From: Dendrocalamus latiflorus
Taxonomy: Eukaryota > Streptophyta > Magnoliopsida > Poales > Poaceae
Assembly (NCBI GenBank): GCA_017311315.1
Contig: CM029631.1
Span: forward strand, 7,064,514-7,128,513
Length of the DNA: 64,000 bases
Direction of reading: 5' to 3'
Below, piece by piece: positions 23,501 through 35,500 of this stretch. Positions within the stretch are counted from its first letter, which is position 1. Every line of letters starts with the position of its first letter. A model generated the notes under the pieces. That model was not told the origin of the DNA, made no database searches, and worked only from the letters and a program-made list of their open reading frames with translations. The position numbers were made by a program, and so were the translations under genes.

Positions 23501-26500
23501 CAACAAGGGCGGCATCTCGAAGGTGGTGTCGGTCATGGCATCAGCTGGAGGCAAGCTTTGGTAAAGGTGGAGGTCTTGGTGGTGGAATTGGCCATACTGT
23601 TGGTGGCGGGTTCGATAAAGGTGGAGGTCTTGGTGGTGGAATTGGCCATGCCATTGGTGGTGGGTTCAATAAAGGTTGAGGTCCTAGTGAGGGTCTTTTA
23701 ATCTTGAGGGGATGTGTGGAGTGTTGGTTAGTATTAGGGTCCAATAAGAGTCGGAGTCCATAGTCTAATTAAGGTCTCGTTAAGAGTCAGATTGCAATCC
23801 TTAGCAGTAAAATAAGGGGTGTGGGGGTCCTGACGGACAACGCACAATTATTCTCCAAATTTCGACATAGGTATATTTCGAACCTGTACATATTTTCATA
23901 GAAAGCACCCTGCTGAAATTCATTCCTCTTATAGGAACTGAGCTGGAAAACTCTAATTAATTCGCTTGGTAAAACTCGCCTTGTTGAAATTTGTGATCAA
24001 GGACTCATGTACCAGTGAAAAAAATAAAAATATACCAGCATAGCATGGTCAAATAATTGAATTGAAAAACATTAGCAAACCTACACGAATCTACTGAAAG
24101 AAAGGAAGTTCTTGTGAGACTTCAATTTTCAGAGAAGAGAAATCCGAGAGATGGCCATTTACTCATTTTTGCCTCTTTATTTGCTCCCAGCTTGATAAGT
24201 TGAGAAAAAGAAAAAGTGATGTAGAGTTATTGTTATTTCTCAGTCTGGACTCCATCTTTGCACCTCTTCATGTTCGGCATCTGCTATTTGTTAGCAGTTC
24301 AGCTAGTTTTTGATAGGACAACATTGCGTGGTCAGACACCACAAAAAAGGTAACTGTATTGTAATTTTTGTTTGGACAACATGGTCACGCACCAAAAAAA
24401 AAGCCATAGCATGGGACTAATTTGACTACTGAACATTTCTCAGCTTATATTCATGTATAAATATAGTAGAAAAATTTGACACTCACATCAATACACCTTT
24501 CTTTCTTTCTTTCATTTCATGGCATATATTGTAATTGTTTTGGCAATCGTGTGATATTGTGATTTAACAAATTGCCTTACTTTTTAAACAGGTACTTAGG
24601 AAGGCAGATATGATTCGAAAAAATGCTGTCGAGAGTATATTGGCTGAACGTGATATATTGATCACGGTCAGGAACCCTTTTGTGGTGAGTGAACTCACAA
24701 ATCTGGCTCTTAATTTGGATTCTTATAATTTGATTCTAAAATGGTTATGCTTTTGTAAGGTTCGTTTCTTCTATTCTTTTACCTCTCGGGAAAATTTGTA
24801 TCTGGTCATGGAGTACCTAAATGGAGGGGATTTGTACTAATTACTGAGAAATTTAGGGTGCTTGGATGAAGATGTTGCTCGTGTATATGTTGCAGAAGTA
24901 GTAAGTTTCCTGTACTAACTAATTTTTCTATCCTTTTCATTCTTTCCCTGCTGTTTTATAATCGTTTTATCCTGCAGGTGCTAGCTTTGGAATATTTGCA
25001 CTCTATGCACATAGTTCATAGAGATCTAAAACCTGACAACTTACTGATAGCACATGATGGACATATAAAGGTATTGATGCATTCACACGGTCGTTAACCT
25101 TTCTCTCCCTATTGCTTTTTTTTTTGGTTTCATATTAGATAGGGGACAAACTAAAATTCATTTCTCATGCCTTTCAAATGTAAGTTCTTATCTGTATTGC
25201 CTGGTTACCGGAAGATGTATTGCTATATTTGGTTCAAGCAAACAAAAATAGATAATGAAACAACTGTTCATCGTAACTGTCACAATGGCACATACTAGAT
25301 TTGTCATGAGATAAAATAAAAAGCTAACTACATGACTATCGAGGAGAATCAATTCTGGATCTCATAATGCATGGTTAGAAAGTTCGGAATCCTGTCATAT
25401 CCTCTCTTTTTTATATAGTTTGGACTTTAGAGGCTTAGAGCTTGATTGGTATTAGGTAATGCTCAGAAACTTTTGAGATTTTTTCCTTCAAGAGAGCAGC
25501 ACTATGTTGTTGTTTCCACACTAGTCATATATAAGCTGATTTCAGCTCCGTTGACTCCTTTTCAATTGAGCGACTGCATATATTAATGAATTGATAATAG
25601 CTACACAAATTTGTTTCTGAGCTCCCATTTCTTTTAGCCTACAATTGGCCCTTTTTCCTTCAACATTTTTATGGACAAGAAAATATTGTTTGGGTTCTTG
25701 ATCTAACATAGTTGTTTTTCTTAGTATGTCTTCTCTTTGTGCTACTTATTAATCTTAATTGTCTTCAGTTGACAGATTTTGGGTTGTCCAAGGTTGGTCT
25801 GATCAACAGCACAGATGATCTATCTGGTCCTGCTGTTAGCGGGGCTTCATTGTACGGAGATGATGAACCTCAGATGAGTGAATTTGAGCAAATGGATCAC
25901 CGAGCACGGAGACAAAAGCGATCTGCTGTTGGAACCCCTGATTATTTAGCACCGGAAATCCTTTTGGGGACAGGACATGGTAAAATCCTAAACAAAGCTG
26001 CCTTTTGGCCTCTGTATTGTCTTGTCACTTTGACTACCTGTTTGTTACTAATTACTTCATCGTTGTGTATATTATCTTCCCAGGTGCTAGTGCGGATTGG
26101 TGGTCTGTAGGTGTCATTCTTTTTGAGCTAATTGTTGGAATACCTCCATTCAATGCAGAGCACCCCCAGGTATCATAGTGTACATTTACTGAATATTTTT
26201 TTGCCATCTATCTGATGTTGAATGAAGTTATATAAGCATTCAAAAAATAGACCATTTGCCTCTTTTTTGTGTTCAAATCCTTTTGTAGGTTGGGGAATAT
26301 GTAAGATCGAATACCGCAATCAGAGGGGGGGGGGTTGAATGATTGCCTTTGCTTTTTGGAATCTCTTAGTGTTCGATGAAGGTTTTAACCGTTTAGCGCT
26401 CAACCGCTCAGATGTTGTAAACTTGACGATGGTTTCGACCGCTCGCTCGATCGCTCAGTTGTCAAAAAGTCCTTACCAGTCGTAAACTATGACCGCTTTA

Positions 26501-29500
26501 TACTTTGATCTTCGATCGGTTTACACGTACCCAAAATCTCTGACACTAGGAGCAGAACCTCTCGATCACCTGTTCCTTCAAGAAAACCGCGCCTTCGAGA
26601 AGACGTGCTCTGGTCTGCTCTCCCTACCGATGCTGTTGGCGGCGATCGAGTGGACGACTCGACGCGCGATCAAGTCGACGGAGGAAAGCTATCTCGTCAT
26701 GCACTACACTGCTCGGAACGAGAACAAGTCGAGGACAACGCCCAAAAGACACGTCGCGGACGCTGACTAACTTTTCTAGAATAGATCTGATCTTTTATTT
26801 CTAAAACATGTTCTGTAGTTACAAAGTGCCCTCACGACACCCTCAAACTCTAGCACAAAAGTTCCAAAAGCTTTCTCCCCAAAAGCCCTGCAAAAACCAC
26901 GGGTTAACACTTAACCTCTCCCTGCTTTTATATGCTAGAGCCTCAAACTGTGTCGTCATCAAACTGGACACGCAATCCTAATTGCCTTCAAAAATCAAGG
27001 GACCTGAAACCCTTTCAAACACGGATTTTCCAAAACCTTCCAATTATGGACACCTTCCATAACTCCTTCCAAATCATCACGTGTTATGGGCTAGCACCAT
27101 TGGCGGTGCACCCGTACGCCCAGGGGATATGGATAGAGGAGGAAGAAAAGGTAACTGATTCTTTTTTTATTCTGAATAGCGTGGCTCCTCTCTTTATATA
27201 GATGAGGTTAGCCTCTAACAAATCAGCTGTCCACTGCGTGTTGGTGAGCCCCCGCGCCGGATCGGGGCTCGCCACCTCACCTTAGGTTCTTCCCCGACAC
27301 CACAGGGAAGCCTTGATTCGGCGGCGGGATCCGGCGCGGGGGCTCGCGAGCGCACGGCTGGGGCTGCGGGAGAGCTCGTCCTCCATCTTGTCCGGCAGCA
27401 CTACGCCGGCGTTGGCAGCCAGCGCGGAGGCCTTGATCAGCTCGAAGAGGCCCAACCGCCACTCCAGCTGCACCATGTCCAGAGGCTGCGCCATCAGTGT
27501 CGGGTCCAGTGCCGCCGCTGGGGCGTCGGCTTGTTGCCGTGGCCGACCAAGCCGACGTCGATGATGCGTGCGGAGAGCGGGCTGCCGGGAGTGAGCGTGT
27601 CGAGGAGCACGTCGACAGTAGAGTCCTCCGTAGGGACGTCAAGCAGGTTGTCAATGTGGTCGAAGAGGTCACCGCTCGTCGCCTCCAGGAGGCTCTGCTC
27701 CCTCATCATCTCTTGCTTCTTCGCCATGAGTTCTACCTTGATCTCTATTGCGAGCCTCATGCAGTCTTGAATTCCTAAGCGGAGCTCATCGTAGAGGCCC
27801 CTCATGGCCTTGAGTTCTTCGGCATCGGAAGCCATGGTGAGTGGCTCTGATACCAAGTTGTTAGGCGGTGTGCTTGTGCGCCCAGGGGATATGGACAGAG
27901 GATGAAGAAAAGGTAACTGATTCTTTTCTTAATTCTGAATAGTGTGGCTCCTCTCTTTATATAGATGAGGTTAGCCCCTAACAAATAGAATCGAATCTCA
28001 ATCATATTTCTAACAAATAGAAATTAATATATCTCTAATAGATAGAAACTAATCTCTAACTTTCTAATAATGAACCGTTGGGCTCAAGGCCCACGCCCAT
28101 GACATCACGTGTCGAAGCCTCCAAGACTGCACCTCCCGTAGCTTCTCCACGCATCATCTACCTTTGATCTCTACGTGCTGCAGTGTGAGTCCGATCACTT
28201 CGTGACATCCTCGATTATTTCCCCTTCTAGTTCCAGTCCTCCTCGTCACTGACCATGACCGTCTCGCCCAACCTGCACATGCAAAGACCAAAGAACATTT
28301 TCTCCGGTACAAGTTCTTCCCAACTTGACCGACATTAATCCATACACGTAAATCACACTCTTAACCATCAATAACTATGAACTAGATCATTTGCGATCTC
28401 TATTTTCACGCTCTCCAGAAATAAACTTTAGACCACTCAGTAAGATCGGTGTGACCACCATGCACAGGTTGATCATACTACTGATCCAACAAGTACTTGA
28501 AAGCCACGAGTACTCGGGGTACTCAAGAATCACAAGCATCGTAGCACTCGAAGCCTATGACCACCGACTAGTCATTGTGGCTTACGACCATCAACCAAGC
28601 ATTGTAGCTACAACCACCGAGTACCGAACAGGTTACTGTAGCAGACAAGTTTACGACTTCTGACCGGTTCACTATAGCTTATGACCAGTTCACTGTTGCT
28701 TAGATCATCCTTGGTCGTTCTGCCATGGTCGTTTAGCAGTGGTCGTTCTACTATGCTCGACCTGCCGTGGTTGTTCTACCGTGCTCGACCTGTTGTGGTT
28801 GTTCTGCCGTGCTTGACCTGTTGTGGTTGTTCTGCTATGGTCGACATCTGCCGATCGGACCTGCCAATCGGACTACAAAATTATTCCAGCAATTCCAGTT
28901 TTCCATCACAAGGTCGTTCTGCTATAGCTTATGATCCATCACAAGGTCAATCGGACTACTGATTACCGATCGTGGTCGAAGCCAGCCGATCAAACCACCC
29001 AATACAAGTTTGTCACACCGCTTAACCTGAATATTCCAGCAATTCCAGTTTTCCAAAAGCGCATCGACCAAAATTTTCACAAACACAAGTTTCAAAGCAA
29101 CCCAAATGTCAATTATTTATCATCACTAAATTCATTACATATCCACGTGGTCTAACAGAATATGGAGTTTGTACAGAGTTATGCGAATGTTTCATAATAT
29201 GCACTACTCTGTTTAATATTTACTTTAATTTTTGACATGTTCATAGCATCAGACTATCAGTTTACAGAACTGAGAAATCAGTCAGGACCTAATTAGATCT
29301 CCGCTAGAAATCAGTGGTATTTGCCCATATATATATATATTATAAAATGTTGGTTATTGCGGCAATTTTTCACGATGAGGCTATGAGATCTTTGCTAGAA
29401 CTCAATGTTGGTTTCTGTTATCTGGAAATATAGTGGTGTAACTTGGCATTCTTGTTGTACTTGTTGCTGTAGACAATTTTTGACAATATTCTGAATTGTA

Positions 29501-32500
29501 AAATACCTTGGCCACGTGTCCCAGAAGAGATGAGTTTTGAAGCGCAAGATCTAATTGACAAGTAAGAAATGCTTCAAACTATTTGAGTACTCAGTTAATC
29601 ATGTTACAGCCTTACAGGATTGTATGTTATCGCTTCTTGTTGTTCAAATATTAATTTGGCAAATGATTATGCTAAGCTGCACATATTTTATAGAACATTG
29701 GGAGTTGAGGGCCTAATTATATAATATTTTTGCATGTTTGTACTGCATTTTTCTTGACATTATTGCAATGTCAAGCATGAAATTCCCTAGACTACAACCA
29801 ATGTGTATGATCCATTATTATTCATTACTATGTCTTCAAAGAAAAACTGAAATATGACCTCATTTCAACTATTACTATTAGATCACCACACAAGTTGCTT
29901 CAGATAAACTTTATCAATTACATTTTGAAAATGAACATCAGACTGTTTGTCATGTGGGGAAAGACATTCACCCGTAGAGCTAAAAAGGCAAGTCCATCAG
30001 CCCAGGAAAGGAGCTGATATGGTGCCTGTAGGGGAATATTTGGCTGCCTCATTGGCATGTGCTAGTTTTAGTAAGCTATTAAGGATTGATTGAGAGGATT
30101 TGAGGGGATTTGGTTGGCCTGATGGCTATGTAAGCCGCAGGGCACCCTAAGAGTAGGCAAGCAATAAAGTTATCTTCCTCCTCTCTCTACTCTCTCCAGC
30201 CAAAATAGGGAGCCGAGGGGCAAAACCTCGCTCCGCCTCTATCAGTGGCTACGCTCTGCGTAGTCAGGGTTCTCCTCCTCCAGCACTTCCATTGCCCCCC
30301 AACCGGCGCCATAACACCTTGGTATCAGGTTCCAGCCGATCCTCATCGCCATCACCCGCTGTCTTTGTGTCGTCCACCATGGCAGCACCGTCCCCAGCGG
30401 ACCTCGCGGCCCTCCTCCAGACCCTGGTCGAGACCGTGGACGATCTGAAGGCGTCCGTCGCCGAGCTTCAACAGGAACGCCGCTCTGACTCCTCGTCGTC
30501 GGGCGCGAAGACCCTGGTCACTGGCGAGCACCACCATGATCGACCTCCTCGCTTCCAGAAGATGGATTTCCCGAAGTACGATGGTAAGACTGATCCGTTG
30601 GCCTTTATCAACCGGTGCGAATCTTATTTCCATCAGCAGCGAATCATTGCGGAAGAACAAGTTTGGATGGCCTCGTACAACTTGGAGGACATTGCCCAGC
30701 TGTGGTTCATCCAGATGCAACAGGATGAGGGCACTCCTCCATGGAAGCGTTTCACCGAACTCCTGAACCTGAGGTTCGGTCCTCCCCTGCGGTCCAACCC
30801 GCTGGGCGAATTGGCCGCCTGCAAGCGAACGGGATCAGTGGTCGAATACCAGGACCGTTTCCAGGCCCATCTCCCGCGCGCTGGACGTCTCACGGAGGCC
30901 CAACGCGTCCAACTCTTCACCGCCGGCCTCCAACCACCCCTGAGCCTCGACGTGGAAGTCCATAACCCGCAGTCCCTGTCGGTCGCTATGAGCCTCGCCA
31001 GGAAGCTGGAACTCCGAGAACAACTGGCGGCGCAGGCCGCGCCACCACAGGCCGCCGGCAGGGGCCTGCTACCAGCACCGCGCGCTCTACCGGCGCTTCC
31101 CGCTCCCACTGCCGCGACACCAACCGCCACCGTCACCGTCGAGGGCCGCCCCGTCAAAAACTTTCTCAGGCCGAGATGGAGGAACGGCGGCGGCTTGGCC
31201 TCTGCTACAACTGCAACGACAAATTCAGCCGCGGCCACAATAGAGTTTGCCCGCGGCTCTTCTTCCTGGACTTCGCCGACGCCGTTGATGATGACGGCAT
31301 GGAGGAGACCGAGGCGCCGGATGACGCGCCCCTCATCTCCCTCCACGCCATCGCGGGTGTCCGCACCAGCGATACCATGAAGGTTTCGCTCACAATGGGA
31401 GGCGCCACTCTCCACGCCCTGCTGGACTCGGGATCAACCCACAACTTCATCGCCGAGGACAGCGTGGTGGCCACCGGTCTCCGTCCCCAGCGCCGCGACT
31501 CTCTGTCCGTCACCGTCGCCAACGGCGACCGCGTCCCCTGCGTCGGGATGTTCCGCATCGCCGCCTTCGCCATCGAGCAGGAGCACTTCACCGCCGACTT
31601 CTACGTCCTTCCGCTCGCCGGCTACGACGTCGTGCTGGGCACCCAGTGGCTGGCAACGCTGGGCCCCATTCTATGGGATTTTGGGCAGCTCTCCCTGTCT
31701 TTGTGGCGCGGCACTCAGCTCGTGCGTTGGCATGGCCTAGCCGGGCCAGCCAGCCCTCGCCTTCACACGGTCACGGGCGGCAACCTCCTTGACGCGCTGC
31801 TGGCAGACTTCCAGGACGTCTTCACCGAGCCGAACGGGCTGCCGCCACCGCGTTCCCACGACCACCACATCACCTTGCTGCCCCGGTGGCCGTACGTCCA
31901 TACCGGTATCCATCGGCGCACAAGGATGAGCTGGAGCGGCAATGCCGCGACATGCTACAGCAGGGCCTGATCCGATCCAGCTCATCAGCTTTCTCCTCGC
32001 CGGTCCTCCTCGTCAAGAAGGCGGATGGCTCATGGCGCTTTTGCGTCGATTACCGCGCGCTCAACAGCATCACCGTCAAGGACGCCTTTCCGATTCCGGT
32101 GGTCGACGAGCTGCTGGACGAGCTGCATGGCGCGCGCTACTTCACCAAGCTGGACCTACGTTCGGGTTATCATCAGGTGCGGATGTTCCCCGCCGACGTT
32201 CACAAGACAGCGTTCAGAACGCATGACGGGCTCTATGAGTTCCTCGTCATGCCTTTTGGCCTCGCCAATGCTCCAGCAACCTTTCAAGCATTGATGAACG
32301 AGGTGCTCCGGCCATTTCTCCGTCGTTTCGTCTTGGTGTTCTTCGACGACATCTTGATCTTCAGTTCCAGTTGGGTGGACCACCTCCGCCACGTCCGCGC
32401 CGTCCTCGCCGTGCTTCAGCAGCATCAACTGTTCGTGAAGCGTTCCAAATGCGCTTTTGGCGAACCAAAGATCGCATACCTCGGCCACGTCATTTCCGCC

Positions 32501-35500
32501 GACGGCGTGTCCATGGATGCCGGCAAGGTTCAGGCGGTGCTGGAGTGGCCTGTACCCCGATCAGTTCGTGCTCTTCGCGGCTTCCTCGGCCTGGCGGGCT
32601 ACTATCGCAAGTTTGTGCAGGACTACGGCCTAATCGCCGCGCCCCTTACTGCCCTGTTGCGCAAGGAGGGGTTCGGCTGGTCCGACGCAGCCGCAGCCGC
32701 TTTCGCCGCACTCAAACAGGCGCTCACCACAGCCCCCGTGCTGGCGCTTCCGGCCTTCGACAAACCATTCGTGGTGGAATGCGACGCCTCCTCGTCGGGC
32801 TTCGGCGCTGTACTGCTCCAGGATAAGCGACCACTGGCTTTCTTCAGCCGCCCTGCAGCACCGCGTCACGCCCAGTGTTCCAAATACCGCCGGTAACCGG
32901 TTTTACCGGTGCCGACCGGGAGGGAAAAAACCGTCGGTTTTTTATTTAATTCAAATTTAAACTTTTGAATGTAAAAATTAGTTTATCTAATGATATTTTC
33001 ATTATTTAGCACTAAGAAAATGTATTAGGAAGATGCATGCACTTTCCGTGCTTGATTTCAAACTTTTTTCCATGAATGTACTAGGAATTTTCAAATTTTC
33101 AATGTAAAAGTTAGTTTTCCTAATGATATTTATATTGTTTAACACTAACTTTTACATTATGCGGCTATGCCAGCATCAAATTCAGCAATATGTGCCATTT
33201 GGACTTTCAAGGAGGGTTCATGGTCATTTGAATGAAGATTGCTCAGGATTCCTAAGAGTCTTAGTAATCAAGTGTAATCCCCTTCCCTATCTATATAAGG
33301 GGAAGAAATGTGATGTTTTGAGCAGCTTTTGATTGATATATGAACTTAGAATTAAGCAAAGCTCTTCTTCCACCGGTTTATCCGGTTTTCCACCGGTTTT
33401 TCCGGTAACCGGCCGGTTACCGGTCCGGTTACCGGTCTCCTCCCGCCCCGCCCAAAAAAATCATTTGACAAAATTTGACCGGTTTTTTTCCGGGATTTCC
33501 GGTAACCGGCCGGTTACCGGTACCGCCCGGCGGCCGGGATTTGCTCCGGTACCGATTTTTTGATCCTTGGTCACGCCTCCTTGGCGGCATACGAACGGGA
33601 GCTCATCGGCCTCGTCCACGCCATCCGCCACTGGAGGCCTTACCTCTGGGGTCGCCACTTCCTGGTCCGCACGGATCATTATAGCCTCAAGTTCCTCCTC
33701 GACCAGCACCTGGCAACAATTCCGCAACACCATTGGGTGGGCAAGCTGCTAGGGTTCGATTTTGAAGTGGAGTACAAACCCGGCAGCACCAATGTCGTTG
33801 CCGACGCACTCTCCCGCCGCGACGTCGACTCGGCCACGACATTCCTCCTGGCAGCTCCACAGTTCACCTTCATCAACAAGCTGCGCCAGGCCAACAGCAC
33901 CGATCCCGCCCTGGTAGCACTACGGGAGGACATTCAGGCAGGCCGCCGCACTGCACCCTGGGCTCTGGTGGACGGGCTGGTCACCTTCGACGCCAAGCTC
34001 TACGTGCCCCCGTCCTCCACGCTCCTTCAAGACCTGGTGGCTGACATCCACAATGATGGGCACGAAGGCATCCAGCGGACTCTGCACCGCCTCCGCCGTG
34101 ACTTCCACGCCCCTAATCTGCGCTCAGCTGTGCAGGAATTCATCCGGGGCTGCCTCACTTGCCAGCAGTACAAGACAGAACACCTGCTTCCCGGCGGCCT
34201 GCTGCTGCCTCTTCCTATACCGTCCATGGTGTGGGCTGATGTAGCGCTGGACTTTATCGAGGGGCTTCCCAAGGTGGGCGGCAAGTCCGTCATCCTCACG
34301 GTGGTGGATCGCTTTTCCAAATACTGCCACTTCATCCCGCTGGGCCACCCCTACACCGCCGAGACCGTCGCCAAGACTTTCTTCGCCGAGATCGTGCGCT
34401 TGCACGGCATTCCTCAATCCCTTACCTCCGACCGCGATCCGGTGTTCACCTCGGCGTTCTGGAAGGAGCTCCTCGCCCTCTCAGGCACCAAACTTCACAT
34501 GACCACCGCCTTCCACCCACAAGCTGACGGCCAAGCTGAAGCCGCCAACAAGGTGATCACGATGTATTTGCGCTGCTTCACAGGGGATAGGCCACGCCAG
34601 TGGCTTCGGTGGCTTCCATGGGCGGAATACACATACAACACGGCGTTTCAAACATCCCTCCGGGAGACGCCGTTCAAGCTGGTGTATGGCCGCGACTCGC
34701 CCTCGATCCGCTCTTACGAACCAGGCGAGTCCCGGGTCGTAGCCGTGGCTAAAACCATGGCGGAGAGGGATGAGCTGCTGGCCGATGTCTGAGCCAGGCT
34801 GGAGCAGGCCCAGGCAGTCTACAAGTCCTACGACCGTCGTCACCGACCGGCATCCTACAATGTGGGGGATTGGGTCTGGTCGCGCGTCCGTCACCGCACC
34901 CCCCTCTCCTTACCCACGGCGACGTCCGGCAAGCTTCGGCCCCGCTACTATGGGCCATATCAGTTTGCAGAGGTCATCAATGTGGTTGCCGTTCGCCTGC
35001 ACCTGCCGCCTGGCGCCCGCATCCATGATGTCTTTCACGTCGGCCTCCTCAAGCGCTTCACCGGTCAGCCCCCCGAGTCTCCACCGCCACTGCCTCCTAT
35101 GCATCACGGCGCAGCAGTCCCAGTTCCGGCAGCGGCTGTCCAAGCTCGCCTGGCCCGGGGCATACGCCAAGTGCTCATCAAATGGCAGGGCGAACCACCT
35201 CCTGCAGCCACTTGGGAAGACGTCGACTCCTTTGTCCAGCGCTACCCGCAATTCCAGCTCGCGGACGAGCTGCTCGTCGAGGGGGGGGAGAGATGTCATG
35301 TGGGGAAAGACATTCACCCGTAGAGCTAAAAAGGCAAGTCCATCAGCCCAGGAAAGGAGCTGATATGGTGCCTGTAGGGGAATATTTGGCTGCCTCATTG
35401 GCATGTGCTAGTTTTAGTAAGCTATTAAGGATTGATTGAGAGGATTTGAGGGGATTTGGTTGGCCTGATGGCTATGTAAGCCGCAGGGCACCCTAAGAGT

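Larger units (their letters stand above)
22228..23867 (+). mobile_element. Non-autonomous Copia-like element in IREH1 intron 6
   Basis: The 5' LTR (22228 to about 22578, including a nested MITE) begins TGTTGAGTTAGTATT. The 3' LTR (23722-23867) begins TGTTGGTTAGTATTAGGG and both end in TTATTCTCCAAATTTC plus a few bases. The primer-binding site TGGTATCAGAGCC (complement of initiator-Met tRNA) follows the 5' LTR, and a purine tract (TTGAGGGGATGTGTGGAG) precedes the 3' LTR. The interior of about 1.1 kb has no gag or pol but carries a Gly-rich segment. I could not find a convincing 5-bp target duplication. Confidence 0.75.
27082..28104 (-). mobile_element. TRIM-like retroelement with internal ORF, nested in the solo LTR
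   Basis: On the minus strand it starts TGTCATGGGC at 28104 and ends CCCATAACA at 27082. TCACG flanks both sides (27077-27081 and 28105-28109). Two direct copies of about 110 bp (27859-27983 and 27082-27220) share TATATAAAGAGAGGAGCC and CATATCCCCTGGGCG and act as LTR parts. After the first copy comes ACTTGGTATCAGAGCC, an initiator-Met tRNA primer site. The 3' repeat lacks the first ~120 bp seen at the 5' side, so the element is rearranged or truncated. Confidence 0.7.
26300..29157 (+). mobile_element. Solo LTR (or LTR-like non-autonomous element) in IREH1 intron 11
   Basis: It starts TGTAAGATCG and ends GGTCTAACA, with GAATA on both sides (26295-26299 and 29158-29162), a perfect 5-bp duplication. 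Near the start is a run of ten G (26322-26331) in AGAGGGGGG...TTGAATGATT, a pattern common at grass LTR starts. Without the nested TRIM (27082-28104) it is about 1.8 kb. It has no gag-pol. Its 3' half holds the GACCA/GGTCG repeat region. Confidence 0.75.

Noticed and set aside
23271..23701. Glycine/valine-rich ORFs as a real gene
   Set aside because: Several frames are open because of a GGT-type repeat. They lie between LTRs and lack a consistent start or splice sites.
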